From Pyrocephalus nanus (Eukaryota; Chordata; Aves; Passeriformes; Tyrannidae), in contig CM076259.1 in NCBI GenBank assembly GCA_038380795.1, forward strand, positions 63,445,938-63,509,937: 64,000 nt of DNA, in the 5' to 3' direction. Position 1 is the stretch's first letter; each line of letters begins with the position of its first letter. The notes below the pieces were generated by a model. The model had not been told where the DNA came from, searched no databases, and was given only the letters and a program-made list of their open reading frames with translations. Of this stretch, positions 41,601 to 56,600 are shown piece by piece. The position numbers and the translations under genes are program-made.

Positions 41601-44600
41601 TTATAGTTCTAGAAGTCTTGCATCAATGCTTCTACTCTAAAACATTCAAAATCATCCGATTTTCCTGACTCCTCTAAACAGATACTAAACACAGCTTTGC
41701 CTTGACCTCCCCGTTCCCTTACCTTCCCAAACAAAATAAATAAGTAAATAAGTAAAATAAATGAAAAAGCACTTTTTCCATTTTTGTACACATAAGCAGC
41801 TTTGACAGATTTGGGGCTCCTGTTTGCATACAGTCCAGCTGACTGACAGAAGCAGCAATTTAAAACTGCACTGCAACACAAGACTTCTTCCTTCTTCGAG
41901 GCTACCACATGATCAGTAAGCAGCAAACAAAGTTATTTTCATTTGATAATAGCTCACTGCTTTTAATCAAATGAGTCTTAGCTGCATATTTAATGGATGA
42001 ACAATTACAGCCCAGAGCACATAATCTCAAATGGCTTGCTGGTGGCAGAGGAGGCACCAAAAACTTACACATGGCTCATTTCTGGAGCAGGCTACCCTCC
42101 TGTTGGCATTGAAGCACAATAGCAAGGAAAGAATGGGAAACGAGCACTGCTAACATTCCCGTTACATTTGCTTAGAAGCAGGATTTTTGCAAGCCACAGA
42201 ACAATTCTACTTTTTTTTTTTTTTAATAATTTAAGCCTTTTGAACAATACACATAAATTACAAGGGAAAAAAAAGAAAATACAAATTACAGTTTATTTTT
42301 CCAACATAACTGAAAAAATGCCAAAGAGTAAGCATGTTGTCCCTTAACAGTGACACCCAGCAGATGAACAAAAAATAAAATACTAATAATAATAAAAAGA
42401 AGTTAATCACTGGCTGAAGATAAAGAAGTACTACATTCACATTCAACAGAGGTGGAGAACAAAATATAAAAGAAAATAATATACTGTTTCAAAACTGCTT
42501 GATTAGATTTCTACTCTGCTATAAAAAGTCCAAGGAAACCTTCAGTTTTGTTCTTTTTAACCCATATTATTATTTGAAAGAGGGGGGGGAAAAAAGCACA
42601 CTGAAAAATCTGGAAATGTCTGTTTAAACCTTCTTCTTTATACACTGTACATGTTAACTTGGGAAGTAAACACCTGCAATTAATAGAAAAAAGTCTAACG
42701 AAAAAGGTTTAATAAATTACTACATTCAAAACTAATGCATTTAGGAGTAGAAGAGATCCGGGATCTGACAACAGCCCACCATCCAGGAAGAGAAGTATTG
42801 GAGTGAAAAATCTCAAGTGTCTGTAGAAACCAGCTACACTTTTTTTTGCTCCTCTCTCCAATGAACAGCTATACAACAGATCATTAAAAAAACAGCAGTG
42901 AAACAGATCTTGTGATATTGTTATTAGCTTTGAGAACAGCATTTAATAATGATAATTTTGTTTTAAAAAGGAAACTACAAATTTTCCTTTTGCTCTCAGT
43001 AGAACAGTAGAACACAGTATAACTATTAAAGAACCCTGCATCTTAAAAAATTCAGTAATAACTATTATTTACACTAGAACACAATATTTACTAGTATGTT
43101 ATTACACATACTCATGTTCAAGAAAGAAAACAACATTTAGTTTCTTTTTAACCCAGCTTCAATTTTAAAAAACACAGTAATGATCACTGAGGAAAGAAGA
43201 GGTAGAAAAAGACCTTGAAAACCTGCGTGGATGATGGAAAAGGAACAGTGCTTTGCGCTACATCTCCATGCATTTTCTATGAAACAATCTTTCTGTTAGA
43301 GCCAGGAGAAATGTTTATTTCAGACACCTACTAACTCCAGTTCCCAAAAGTCCATCCATGGTAAATTCTGACACTTTTAGTTAATAAGACATAAGTCAAT
43401 AAGAGAAAACAAGAATTTGTAGATTTATTTCTAAACTCCTGCCCTTCTCCATCTTTTCATTTTCACCCAAATGAATCACAATCTGTATCAGATGCAAGGG
43501 CAGTGATTTGGAGGAAAAAGTGTCTAGTTCACACAGAGCAATGCTTATACGCAGAAACAAACAAAAAAAATTAAGATTACTGTCTTCTGTGACAATTTTT
43601 ACATTTTGAACTCAGCAGTTTCTTAATTAATTAAAGGTACACAAAAATTTTTGGAAGGGAATAAACTACATCTTGAGATTTAAAATGTAAAGCAACAGTA
43701 TGGCAATTTTGATAATACTGCTTTAGCAAGTAGTTAAGTATGATAATCTATGGTGAGAAACAGTGTGGCTGTGTGTAATGTTTACTTTTGCCTTTCTGGC
43801 AGAAGAAAGTTCTTACCTATCAAGTTCTACTTTTATAAATACTACTGCTGTTGTTTCTCAGAAAAGCGTCAGAAGAAAAAAAAATTCTCTTTTGCAAATT
43901 CATTTTAAACTAGCCAGCTGTGGATTTACACAGAAGATTTTTTTTCTTTTTTCTCAGAAATGTTAAGAAAGCAAAACAATGATTTTATGAAGTTTCAAAG
44001 TATCATAATTCAACAAAATATTTATTACAGAAAATAAAACTATCTAAAAAGAATCCTATAATATATTGCGAACACAGTTGTAACTGATCTTTTGCAGCTG
44101 TGAAAGAGGGCGTGGAGGAGAGAATGCAAGAAAGGATTGCAATCTCTAACTATGGCACCACATCCAACAGCTGGGGAGGTCAAGTGACATCACTTCTCCC
44201 TCACATTAATTAGCAGAGCTGACTGAGCATGTCAAGATCTGTGCTTGTTCTCATGACAGAATTTTTAAGGTCCACTTTCACTACGCATTTTTGCTGTGAG
44301 GAGCTCCATGGAGATTTACAGCGTCACATACCTACACCTTTGCACATCTGACACCGTTAAAGACCTGGGCAGCCTTTGAAAGACTGTCCAGTACTCTGCT
44401 ATCCTGGATACCTGTGGCTGAAAGTAATTTGCAATAGTTGCAAAATGTGATGAATGCATTAAAAGAATTCCAAACCAAGACAAACAAAACCAAACCTAAA
44501 AAGCAAAGAAGTTTAAGTGCCACCTCTTCAGGTATAGTCACTCCAATAAAAACAGTTCTTACAGTGCCACCTCGTGGTTGTCTCTACTAAGTACCGTATG

Positions 44601-47600
44601 TAACAGTCCCTGAAGCAAATTCTGAAGACTAGTAGTATTTTACACATATAAATATACAAGTATCCCTACACTTCAGAGGTCTATATTAAGCAGTTTTTAA
44701 TAGCCTACTGGACAACTCATAGAAGAAGCATTCTTACTACCAGAGGCACTTCAGTAAGAGCTAACCAGCCTTTAGCAATTTTTTACTTTGGGAATTTAAA
44801 TGAGATAATCACATGCTTTGGAGAGCATTTTTTACTTCACAAAAAACCCTAGAATGAGCATAGCAGAAATTTACAATTCATTTAGATTAAAATAAAAACA
44901 GTCTGACACTTTACTTTCATTAGAAACCAGTAAGTTGGAAAAAGGCCAATAACATTTACTGAACCACAATTATGTCAAGAAGACTTCTAAAATTTAAAGC
45001 AGTTGAAATATGATTTTTTAAAATATTTTTATGTTTAGGTTTTTGTTTTAAATTTGACACAGGAATAAACTGCTACCAGCCTTGGTATTGTAATTTATGC
45101 CCATCTTTAAATTTTATAAGCTCAAAATTTCTGTTAAAGATAACTGCAAACATTTACTTACTTGTACAGCACTGGTCTATCTTGTAAGGCTTCCATGGCT
45201 TGAGCGAGAACTGGAGAAATGTCACATGATTCTTGTGTCAGTGTCCTGCATTCATCTATAAATTATCAACACACATAAAAGCACATTCTTTACACTGTAA
45301 TACATTTTATAACAACCTGTAAAACAAGAAAATTATTAAAAAACTCAAAGGCTTTTGATTTTGAATTGAAGCCTTTGGAATATGCTACCTGGGCTAGTTA
45401 GTGTTAATATAATTAAATCTCCCTGCAAGCAGTACTGTAAAATGCATATCCATCACAAATTTCAACAATAATAATGATTATGGGAAGCTTAGTATTTGTT
45501 TTTGAAAAAACATACAAATGGTGAATCATTCAACCACCAGAATTCTGTTGGGCTCCTTTAGAACTGTTTACCATGTTCCAGGTGAACTATTACGAAGAAA
45601 GAGAGCAAGTATTTAAGCAAGCTCTGGATTTGTTTTGTTGTTCATTTTTGTTATTTTTTTACCTTTCACCACATTAACAACATAATCTTGTATATTCCAC
45701 GCAAGAATGTGGAAATCATATAAACTAAATCAAACATTGGCATAACATTTATGACTTTTCATTAGGATGAAAACACAACTATTTTATCCAAGCAGCCTCT
45801 GAAGAACACCTAATCAATATAAATATGACGTGCATACTTTTAATTTTTTTTTCCAAAAAACTTACTGTCAGTGTCTTTGGAGAAGAGAGAACTAAAAAAA
45901 AAGCATCTACATTTCACACTATCAAGATGTTACACTGAACACAGATGCCTAGATCCAGAGTGCATAACCAAAAAATTAATTGCCTAATATCAGTTAAAAG
46001 AGCATCCTGCTCAAAGTAGGTGGCTTTTTTTAGTTTTTTTAAAGTAATACACCACTCCTCCCACTATACTAGATCTTACTAACAAACGGTCAAAGATAAC
46101 AACTTCCCTCTAACCCGCACAGAAATGAAATTCAATAGAATTGACAATTTGTTGGGATATCAAACTGACCTAGTCACTCTCTGGAAAATCATCTACTAAA
46201 AATACAAATAAATAATACACTTTTATAGTGACGAGACTGGCCCAAAAAAGGAGAGAATCCCCGATTACCTATTTGGGTCATAAAAAATCTTTCACTAAGA
46301 AGGAAACTAAAATGTTAATGTATCTTGGAAAAGGTTTTTGCTAAGTTCAATCCACATGAAGGAATTAAAGCAATCATCATAACAATATTCATAAACATAA
46401 AAACATTCTTAGTCCTACTTTGAGTCCATCTGTAAAGGCGTTCATAAGATGTCTCTTGTAGTAAAGCCATCTGTTCCATAATTTCCAAGCTACAAGACAA
46501 AAAAAAAAAAGTTCATTTGCAAATACTATTTTAGGTAGGAAAGGCACGTGCAAGTCAAATAAAAGACACCATTGTGATTATTATGAAGATTTTAAAATGC
46601 TATTATTAGAAGTTTTTTGTGAAATGCTCTGTACAATCACATGAAGTAGAGAATGAGATGTTTTAACTTCTGCTTTTAACTGTAAATGGTTATCTTGCAC
46701 TCATTTAAGTAGCACTCACCCTGCCCTTTGCTGATTTGTCCGGAGGAGAATCTTGACATCATCATGAATTTGCTTTACTCGTCCTAAAGCCTTGAAAAAA
46801 TCCTAAATCAATTTAAAAATAAAATAAAAGTAGTGTTTAAAAGCAGTAACTTCTCAATCAAATCTCTAGCACCCTATACTCCCCATTTCAATCCCATATT
46901 TATGTTCCTTGCGGGTCTGTGCCCCAAAAGCTGCTTTTAAATTACACACCCTGCGTCTGCCACCTCATTGCACTCTAAGAGCCTTAGGATTTTTTTTGTT
47001 TCCCATTGCATCAAGCTTTTCTTCCATAAAACAAAATAAAAAGAAAAAAATGCAGTAAAGACACGTTTTTAACCTGCCTTATGTACTATGTGTGTGTTTC
47101 ACATTTATTAGTTAACAGTTTGAGGGGATTTTCAGAACACTACTATGCATTACATCGTCTCCCATTAATGTTGGCAACTTAGGAGCAAACGGAAACACTA
47201 GAAAGTACAATGATTACAGGCTGATATTTGTTGTATTCATAAAATAGGGTAACAATTTCTTAAAATACATGAAACATTTGCAATAGAATGGATCAAGGTC
47301 TTCCAGAACAATCTTTACCCCAAATAATTCAGGAGCAGCAGTGAAGAAAAAAACCCAAACCCTAGAGGAGATGGACATATGGCCAAAAGGGTTATATTGT
47401 AACTGTTCGAGACAGCACATGAAAATCCAGTAACATTTTCAAACACATCTTGTAACCAAGTCATCTATCAAACATCATGGAGGAGACCAGCTAATTCAGA
47501 TACAACTGTTTGTTATATCTTTCGTGATAAGAACAGTTTGCCTCGGAAAAGTAGTTTCATTTTGGCTCATCACATAAAAATAGACATATTCTAGGTGAAT

Positions 47601-50600
47601 TGGGCCACTGATTTAACCTACTGCCTTGCACCAATTTTTTTGAAGGCCGTGTTCATAAAACACCAAAACACTTTTCCTTCGGGAAAGAAAAAAATTATCA
47701 AAACAGAAACCTGACTAAAATGTTTTAAGCACACTGGTTGACTTAATCAGAAGGGAAATACATACACACCATGCTAGTGCAGTCTGTCAACTAAAGCAGC
47801 ACAACTACTGTATCTCAGTTACCTCTGCACATTTTTTAGACAAAGTATCAAAAAGCCTAATCCTCATTCTGCTGCAAACCAAGCACTGAATAACTGGCAC
47901 AGCATTGCTGTCACTGTTCCCTGCAATGTGCTTTCTAGAAACCTGAATGCTCTTTCATGGCAATAGTGGTAAAAAAAGCACACAGCAATTACTCAAGTGC
48001 ACAATCATTTAACACATTCCATTTATGCTTTCATTAGCACTGTTTATAGTTATCAGTTCCATATCTTTAGTAACGCTTTAACTGCAAACAGGATGCCTGT
48101 GGAATAGAGATAGTATGTCTCAGCAGGCAGTCTAGATTTAAGTGAAGGTTTCCATGCAATTACAATAATAAAAAAATCTATTAAGCATACTCAATTCTCC
48201 CACTATTCAGTTTGCTTTTACTGCAGAACAATGTGTCTTCTTATTCAAACCATAAACATATTCCAAAAATGGTTTTGGAAAGTGGCTAGAAATGAATCAG
48301 CACCTAATATTTTCATCAACCAAGTAATATTGAGGGAAAGTCTCAGCTTGTATTGTTTCAAGTCACTGAATACCTAAACACGTGAGTATGCAAAATGTAC
48401 ACACACATGCACAGGGGCAGTACTACACATTACTGAAGAGCTGCAAGCTTCTCATTTGCCTTATATCAGTGTGGTGAAGTTTCAAAGCATCTTCACTGAA
48501 AATTTAGACTTCATAAAGGTCTTTTTGAAGTGTAGAACCACATGAGAGATCATTCGCCCCTTAAACTCATTACAAAAACTAGAATTTAATGTTGATTTTC
48601 CTTCTCTATACTTTAATCTTTAATCACATATTTCAAACTCATCAGAAATTCACCATTCTGTTAAAAGGTACGTTCTTCTATAAAAAATTAAATTGGAAAC
48701 TGCAAATAAGATCTCATGTACAATTCAGCTAGGGCACTTCTACATTTTAGTTCAGGGCAAAGCTTTTAATGTTCATTGAGCTACCTCAGTAATTGGCTCA
48801 TCTTTCGTGCCTCGAAGCAGGTTCATTTCATCCGGTGTCAGTTGGAATTTTGCTATGAATGCATCTGCAACTTGGGCTTTCATTTCTAATCTCTGACTGT
48901 AATAAAACAAAGTGAAGAGGACATTAGCTTTTATGCTTATCTCAGACATTTTTCATTTTCATACTTGTGGAAATATAATCAGCGTCAGAACTTGGTGTTA
49001 TTAAATTATAATAGTACATTCCTGCCATCAAACACTTGAGTTGCTTCTTCACATACAGTTTTCTATTAAGCTTACATAGGTTATTCAGTAAAGACAACAC
49101 TAAGTTCTTTAAAAAAATATTACTTTAGTATTTGTATCACAAGTTATCTAATTCAGATACTTTGTGCTTGTACAGTTGTAATGCTTGCAATTATTTCCTT
49201 TCAAACTCACCAAGGAAAGGGGGCTTTGTGTCTCTGGGTTTTAGAGAGACACAAAAAAAAGCTGTAGCACATAAAGTGAGAAAATTACCATTAATCTACT
49301 TTTCTGCAGACCAGATCCATTTCTTTGTGACAACATACAGTTAGGACACAAACTTACTAATCTTACAAGCAATCACAATGCAATGGCTAATTCTGTTGTT
49401 GACTACCCACCCTGAAATAAACACAGCAGGGATGTAATTTGCAAACACCATCTCATGGGCAGCATTGCAGCATTTTCCTGCACACGTTTTGTCACACACC
49501 TTTATAACCACAGAAGGACACAGATGGCATGGGCTGAGACTCCTGTAGCAAAGGAGGATTTGCATTCCAGCAAATAAAGACTACTTTTTCACGACATTGA
49601 AAAGACACTAATTAGTTATTAGCAATGCTTAAAAATCAACCTATCCACTTAGTTTCTCTAAGTCAACTCTACAATTGCAAACTTAGGATCTCCATGAAGT
49701 TGAAAGTTTCCTAAGGAAAGAACGAGAGCGATGCAGGATGATTTTGACCAATTAAACAGGCAATGGCAGCAGCTGTATCCATGCATCATAGCACTTTCCA
49801 ACACAGTGGAAGAAGAATGGAAAACCACCATTTTTAACATATTCAGTAAATTTTCAGTAAGAAGATTATGTGTTAAAATCTGAATAAAGGAAGTCAAGGT
49901 GTAAGAGGAAAAGTACCAAGAGAAGCGATCTACAAAACATACATGAAACAGACAAGAAGATATTCACAAAAGAGCATTTTTAATTCAATATTAGGCCTGC
50001 GATTTCCTGAGGATAACTATGCCTTTCTAGCAACAGAGACAGAAGATGGATCAGGTCCCCTCTGTAGTAATATATTCCATCACTGATGGCCACGTTGCTT
50101 AGGCTGCCTCAGCCATCCTTGCTCATCCCTGCCCTGTACTGCCTGTCCCGCTGTGACAGAACCATTCTTTATACTGCCATGTAGTGAATCAGCTCCGGGA
50201 ACAAATCTGGCAGGAAAAAAAATAAAAGTTTTTATTTTAGGGGGGTGGAGATTAATTGTATTTTCTAATTCAGTGTACCAGGGTCTGTGGGGTACATGCA
50301 ACTTTTGTACACGATGCACCTCTGCTGTACTAAGAGGTGTATCAGCACCATGAGCTGCCACACACAAGTTGACAATGACTACTTAGTTCATTGCTGCTTT
50401 GAAACTGCTCATGAAAACCACACTTCTGAACTCTTCTGGGGTATAAAAAGGAGGTCATTTCAGTCAATCATAGTCAGTTACAAATAATAACATTAATCAT
50501 AATGATAAATACTAGAACCCAAAAAACCCCTAGAGGCATATGACAGCTACTCAAATTGAAAATCAGGCAAGAGCACTTATAATTTCATGCAGTGATGCTG

Positions 50601-53600
50601 TTTTCAACTGCACATTCCTGTTTCATTCCATTGTGCTGAGCAAGTCTAATCCCTCAAATTGACATCAATGGATTTGATTGAAAAAATAGACAATGTAATT
50701 TAGTGAATTAGCTCTTAATAGTTGTTTCAAGTTTCTCCTCTTGTGATGGAAATCTCTATTTAGTATCAATCCACAAAGCTGAAAATACTCACACTGGATT
50801 ATTCCTCCCATTAGGGAAGAAAAGGAAGATAGGAAAGAGAGAAGAGAAAGCAAATGCAAGGCCTTCTTTGGTTTCAATCGAAACAAATCTCCCATAAACA
50901 CAGGAGCAGCTGGGGTGCTACGAAACTTTTCTGTTCTTTGAACCTGTTATCTCCTGAGTGCATAAACTTTCAAGTGCTCTTACAGAAGATCTCTTCGTAT
51001 TACTGTCTTCTGTCCTTCAGATTTTTTGAATGTATACTTCCACCAAACTGGGGGCAGGGAGAAGTCTGATTTTAAGAAGTTTGATATACTGGGCGTAACA
51101 GTTTTTTCAGTTTTCTGTTGGAATTGTGGTTGCAGTAAATTTTCAGAGAACAAGGAAGGAATCTTCAGGAACTGCAAAAACTGCATGCATGTTAGTCCAT
51201 GCTGGAATTCTGTGTGGGGTTATAAAAAACGAAGAGCCTTGCTCGTCAATGTCTCTCCTTCTGCAAGTCGTCCCTCTTCACAGTCCTCCCTCCATTGCTT
51301 TTTTGCTATCATAGAGAACAAGGTTCGATCCAACACTGCATGCTAAAGACATTCCCATCCCTGGCCATGTCTCGGGCTAACACCTGCCATAACTGCTCAC
51401 TGATGCACTCTGCACATTCCCAATAATTAACTTATATAAAACAGAGTCAATACACTAAACTCCAGCACACTGGCAAGTTTGAAGTTTCACAAGGTAAACA
51501 AAAGATATCAACCTCAAGGGGGCAGCAATGTTTCACTGCCCCTTCTCAAAAGTGTGACTGGGAAGTGGTGACAAACATTTATCCTAAACAAAAGTGTGTA
51601 TTTGAACTTCGATAATGCTATTTCTTCTGGGCTTTTTATAAAGAACATGACATTTCAACAATCTACTTGCTTTCAGGTCCCAAGTTAGCCACCTCTGCTT
51701 GTGATAGCTATGAAAGTTGCCTTGGTTATCAATCAGCATAAGAAAGAGATCCTATATCCTAGATGATGGATCAGGAACAAAATATGTAAGTTGGACATAG
51801 CCTTGATCCTTACCTGGCAGTAAGGGGTATGTCCTACAGTATTACTGAGACCAGGACACTCACACGGCTATTCAATTTCTACATATAGAGATATATATAT
51901 ATATATATGTATTTCCTCAGACATAAGCTAAGAGGTATGTATTTAAATAGAATTTCATCAATCCTATTAAAGCAGGGAAATGGATCAAAACATCATTCAA
52001 GTTTACTATAGCCAATTCACTGCAATAAGTGCCATACAAAACACAATGCAGGTAACAACAAAAGCTAGAGTAAGGTCATCTTACATAAAACCCACTGCAG
52101 TTGGTACCTGTGCAGACACCTGAACATTTCAAGATGCATTGGCCTTTGTGTAGATATAATAATTGTGTTCTAAGCAGTGCGGTACAGCTGAGGAAAGGCC
52201 ACACTGTGCTGTTATTCCAAAGTTGTTTTTCTTCTTTTACCAAAGTCATCCCTCCATAAAGGCACAAAACTAACAGATCATGGGAACGCTGCGTTGATGC
52301 AAAGGGGGAAGTGCCAAGTGTTAGTAGACTTTGGAGCTTGGGCGGGGGACAGGATTCCAACAAAGAGCAATTTCCCCAGTTTTAATCGTTACCAGGGAGA
52401 CAGAATTCTTTTGCAAGAGAACTGAAAAGGCTGGGAAAAGTATGCACTTCGTGCACTTTTCCCTTGAATCAAATACAAACATGCACTGTTAGTTGGGATT
52501 ATCACCAACAGAGCTCAAAAATGAGGTGGAGGAGAAGCAGAATTTCCCAAAGTTATTTTATCATGCTACCAAATGCAGCACAAAAATCTGCTGGTTTCCT
52601 TTACCTAGGATGAATCAGAGCAACACATACTGAATTACTTTCCATTTGTGATACTGAGGATTCAACACAGTTTTAAAGCCTCAGAATGATGGAGTATTTC
52701 TATCTCCTAAAGAAATAACAAGCATCTTCAACAGACTTGTATAAAGTCTACCTTTAAGCAGCAGCTCCAAAAATTACTTTTCTTTGACGGTTTTTGTGAA
52801 AGGCAAATATACCAGACTATATAACAAAACATTTGCACACAAGTAAGTGTTAGGAAAGCATTCTTCAGTACCAGGTGCAAAAATGTATTTCTAAATTCTG
52901 AGAAAAAGTGGTTTTATTCTGTGTTTTATCTGTCAAACACATCTCTTATTAAAGGAAAACTAAAATACTGTGAGAAGGTATTCAGGGACCAATTCACCAT
53001 AGAACGTAACTATGAAATTTTCTCAATTAAAAAATAAGGAGGCACAGAAAATAGAGCGAATTGTCTAACGTTTCTAGGATATAGGAAAATAGCAGTTATA
53101 GTAAATAAGGCTTTAGTGAGAGCTCATCGGGAAAACAGATCACAATCCTGATCATCTGTGTTCAAGAACAATGGACTCCCATTAGACCAGAGCTAGCAGG
53201 ATGATCATGGGAATAGAAAACGTAATTTAACACAGGAGATGAAGGAAGCTCTAATTAAGATAAAGGACAATATGAGAAAACAGTCAATTTATATCCAAGA
53301 ATTAGATTGGAAATCACGGAAAGGCTTTTACTGGAAAGAATGAGCTTTTGGGGAAAGTGTTCCACGATTAGCAACACATACAAAAAGTAAAAACAATGTA
53401 TTAGTCATGTATTGAACCACTGATGAGTTTATCATAGTCATCATGCAAATAACAGGTGGCAGCAGGAATGTGGACTTGACCTTCTCCCATCTGTAATCCC
53501 GATCCTAAAGATAGATAGTCTGCAATGCTACAGTCCTGTCATCTAATATATTCTGCTCAAAGAATAAATAGGAAAAATCAAAAAGACTAAATCAAAAGTT

Positions 53601-56600
53601 TAGCAACACATCTGCACCGAAACGATTCAAATCATACCAAACAGATTATTAAACATCAGAATAAAAAAGCTTATATACCGTAAATAAATTAATGGAATTC
53701 AGAAATTTTCTACTTTCGTACCAATTAGGTTTCCTATAAACATGATGGGTATGTATCTACAGAATAGTCTGGACAAATAGTTCATATTCAGAACTTTGCA
53801 GCAATCACGATATATATATACACACTGTAACATGCACTTATTTGGTAAATTGGTGTTCAGCAATGGTTAAGATACACAATATGGTAGGAAATTACACCTG
53901 GTTGATAGGAAATCACACCAAACAGACTAATTTCTTCAGCTCATCTTTTATGAAATCTGATATAAAGCCACTTGAAGGGGGCCTGCTTAGTCTGGCTTCA
54001 AATTTGCCATCAAATTCAAAATGTTGCCAAAGGCATGAAATTAAAATACTTCTCTACATCCACCTGGAATAAGATCAGAACAAATGAGCTTAACCTGCAG
54101 CAAAATGAGAACTAAATCAGAGTAGGAAACCAATAAAGAATCAAAATCAACTTCCAATGAAGACCATGGGCTCTCTGTTCCTAGACTTTTCTTCTAAGAG
54201 CAGATTAAACAAACATGATTCAGAAATGGTATCATGTAACTGATCCTGCACTTCCAATGAATGTTTCTCAACTTGTAAGACCACACCCCATTTCATATTG
54301 ACCAAGAGTACTTCATGCCTCAACAGAGTACATGGTTGCCAGATAGAAAAGCTGGCAACAAATCAGGTTTTGCACTTTCTCTGCTAGTCGTGGCTAGAAT
54401 GTGACAAAATTAGATTTTTTTATTATTATTTTCAGATCCATTCTAGCTAGTTTTATTCCTCTGATACACCTTGTTACCTATGCTTTAACTTGGTACAAAT
54501 AGGAAAAAAAATCAGCCTCAAAATTTCAAGTCTTCACCCTCCCCCACACATCCAATTATAATTAAGTTTAGGCAATCACTGCTTTTTCTCATGAAGCTTA
54601 TTCATGGGAATAAATGTAATTACAAGTTTCAAAAGGTCAAGACATGAAATACATCTCATCAATGCAAACCACCAGATCACCACTTTTCTTAGCATTTACT
54701 TATAAAATCAAACCTCTACAACCTGCTACTAATAGTGCTGAACTTCCTGCATCATGTCCAAATTGACTATGACAAAAATATATTTCTTAGAAAAGAAAAT
54801 GAGAAAGCCATCACCAACAGACATGCATGAGAGGTCAACAGTGTAGCACTACTGAAGCAGATGTTCACTATGCAATATTTTTCCTAAGACTTTTGAGCTT
54901 GTATTGAGCACAGAGGTGACAGTCAAATCATTGACTTAATTCCAAGAATGGCATTTGTTGAATTTGAGTAAAGAACAAGTCTGAATGTAATTCAATTAAA
55001 CCAAATTGAAGTAAATAGTGTTTACATTCCTGTTTGGGATTCATACTTATAGTATTTTTAAAAAGTGAAACAATCCCACTGCTACACAAACTGACTTTTT
55101 TGGAATCAACGTAACTAACAAGAATTCTGACATCAAAACACAAGTTTTGTTCTGAAACACAAATTTTGCGTTGAAGAACACAATTAAGAGAGGAGAGCAA
55201 AATAAGAGAAGATGTAAAAGTGTTCTAGTGCATAATCTCAATAAAAGCTCTGATCCATGAGTTTGACTCAAAAAATATCTGTCCGAGCCATTTCCATTCT
55301 CATTTTTTCATAATAGTTTTCAGAGTATAATGGTCTTTACTTCCAGAAAACTACTTCTAGCTCTCACAATTTTTTTTATTTCTGCAGACTTATTTGCAGT
55401 GATCCCCCTGAGCACATACATACACTCACATAATTGTCCTTACTTAATTTTGTAAGAATTAATATTGTACCTATTACCTTCTAGTCTGCCTTCTCAATTG
55501 TTACCTCCACAATTGTGCCTAACCTCAAAAACAATCTTGCATATATTACCATTAAGTGGCTGGGGGAATTACTATGAAGTCAGGCTACTGGCATTCTGCA
55601 TACAGTATTTTGGAACTGAACAGTTATTTCTCTGGTTTGGGAGCTACTGAATTCCCGATGCAAGGTGAAGTAGCTTAGTATTGAAAGTAAGTTTTCAGCT
55701 TCATACGAGGAAAGAAAAGAACTAACATCTAATGACAAGAGAACCAACAACTCAGAGGAAGCTATTATTAAAATCTCACTTCAAGGAGCAACATCCTTTT
55801 TCTGTCAGCCTACTAGCAATAGCACATCTTGTAAAACCACACAGGTCGTCTGAAAACAAAATAATCTCCTCACTACTATACATAAAAAAATCTAATGCAA
55901 CCTGAAAGCAATATTAGTGTGCTCAAATAAATGCTCAGAAATCTAGGGAAGATAATTAAATGGAAGTGGATTTTTGACAATTCCCAGAAATTGTCTAAAT
56001 TAACTCCCTCAGTTTTTCTTTATTGTAAAAGTTTGTTATGAAATACATTAAAATGAACATTCTATTCAAGACTCTACAGCAATAAATTAACCTTATGTAA
56101 TGGAGAGATCAGTTGGACGTGTTGGACTACTTTATTTCATGTTACATGGTTCTATTATGTTATGGTAAGTCTCAGTTTTAAGGAAAAAAGGAAAAGCCAA
56201 AGTGAATCAGATAAATGCTAAACATAATAGAAGACCATAATAGAACAAGTCCGGCTTTCATGTCTACATTTCAATCAGACAGCATTTTAGGACAACCATC
56301 AGGAGACAGAGAAGCCATGCCCTTACAGTTTCATCATTTACTCCTTTGTTGGCTTAAAAAATGTCATCTGTTAAGTTAAAAGAATCAGCAATTTAAGACC
56401 TGTATTTTTTCTGACTGTAAGCAAGATTTCAGCTCTTAAGAAACCCCTAACATTTGGTAGCAGATGCCTCTTCATGTGCCTAATGCGAACCAAAGGCATG
56501 CATCAGAACAAACAGCCAATTAACAAGTTAAAATAAAAGATGATTACAATGTCCCAAATGGAAAAGAGCAGCCCTGGCATGGTAGCTTTTACCTAAATTT

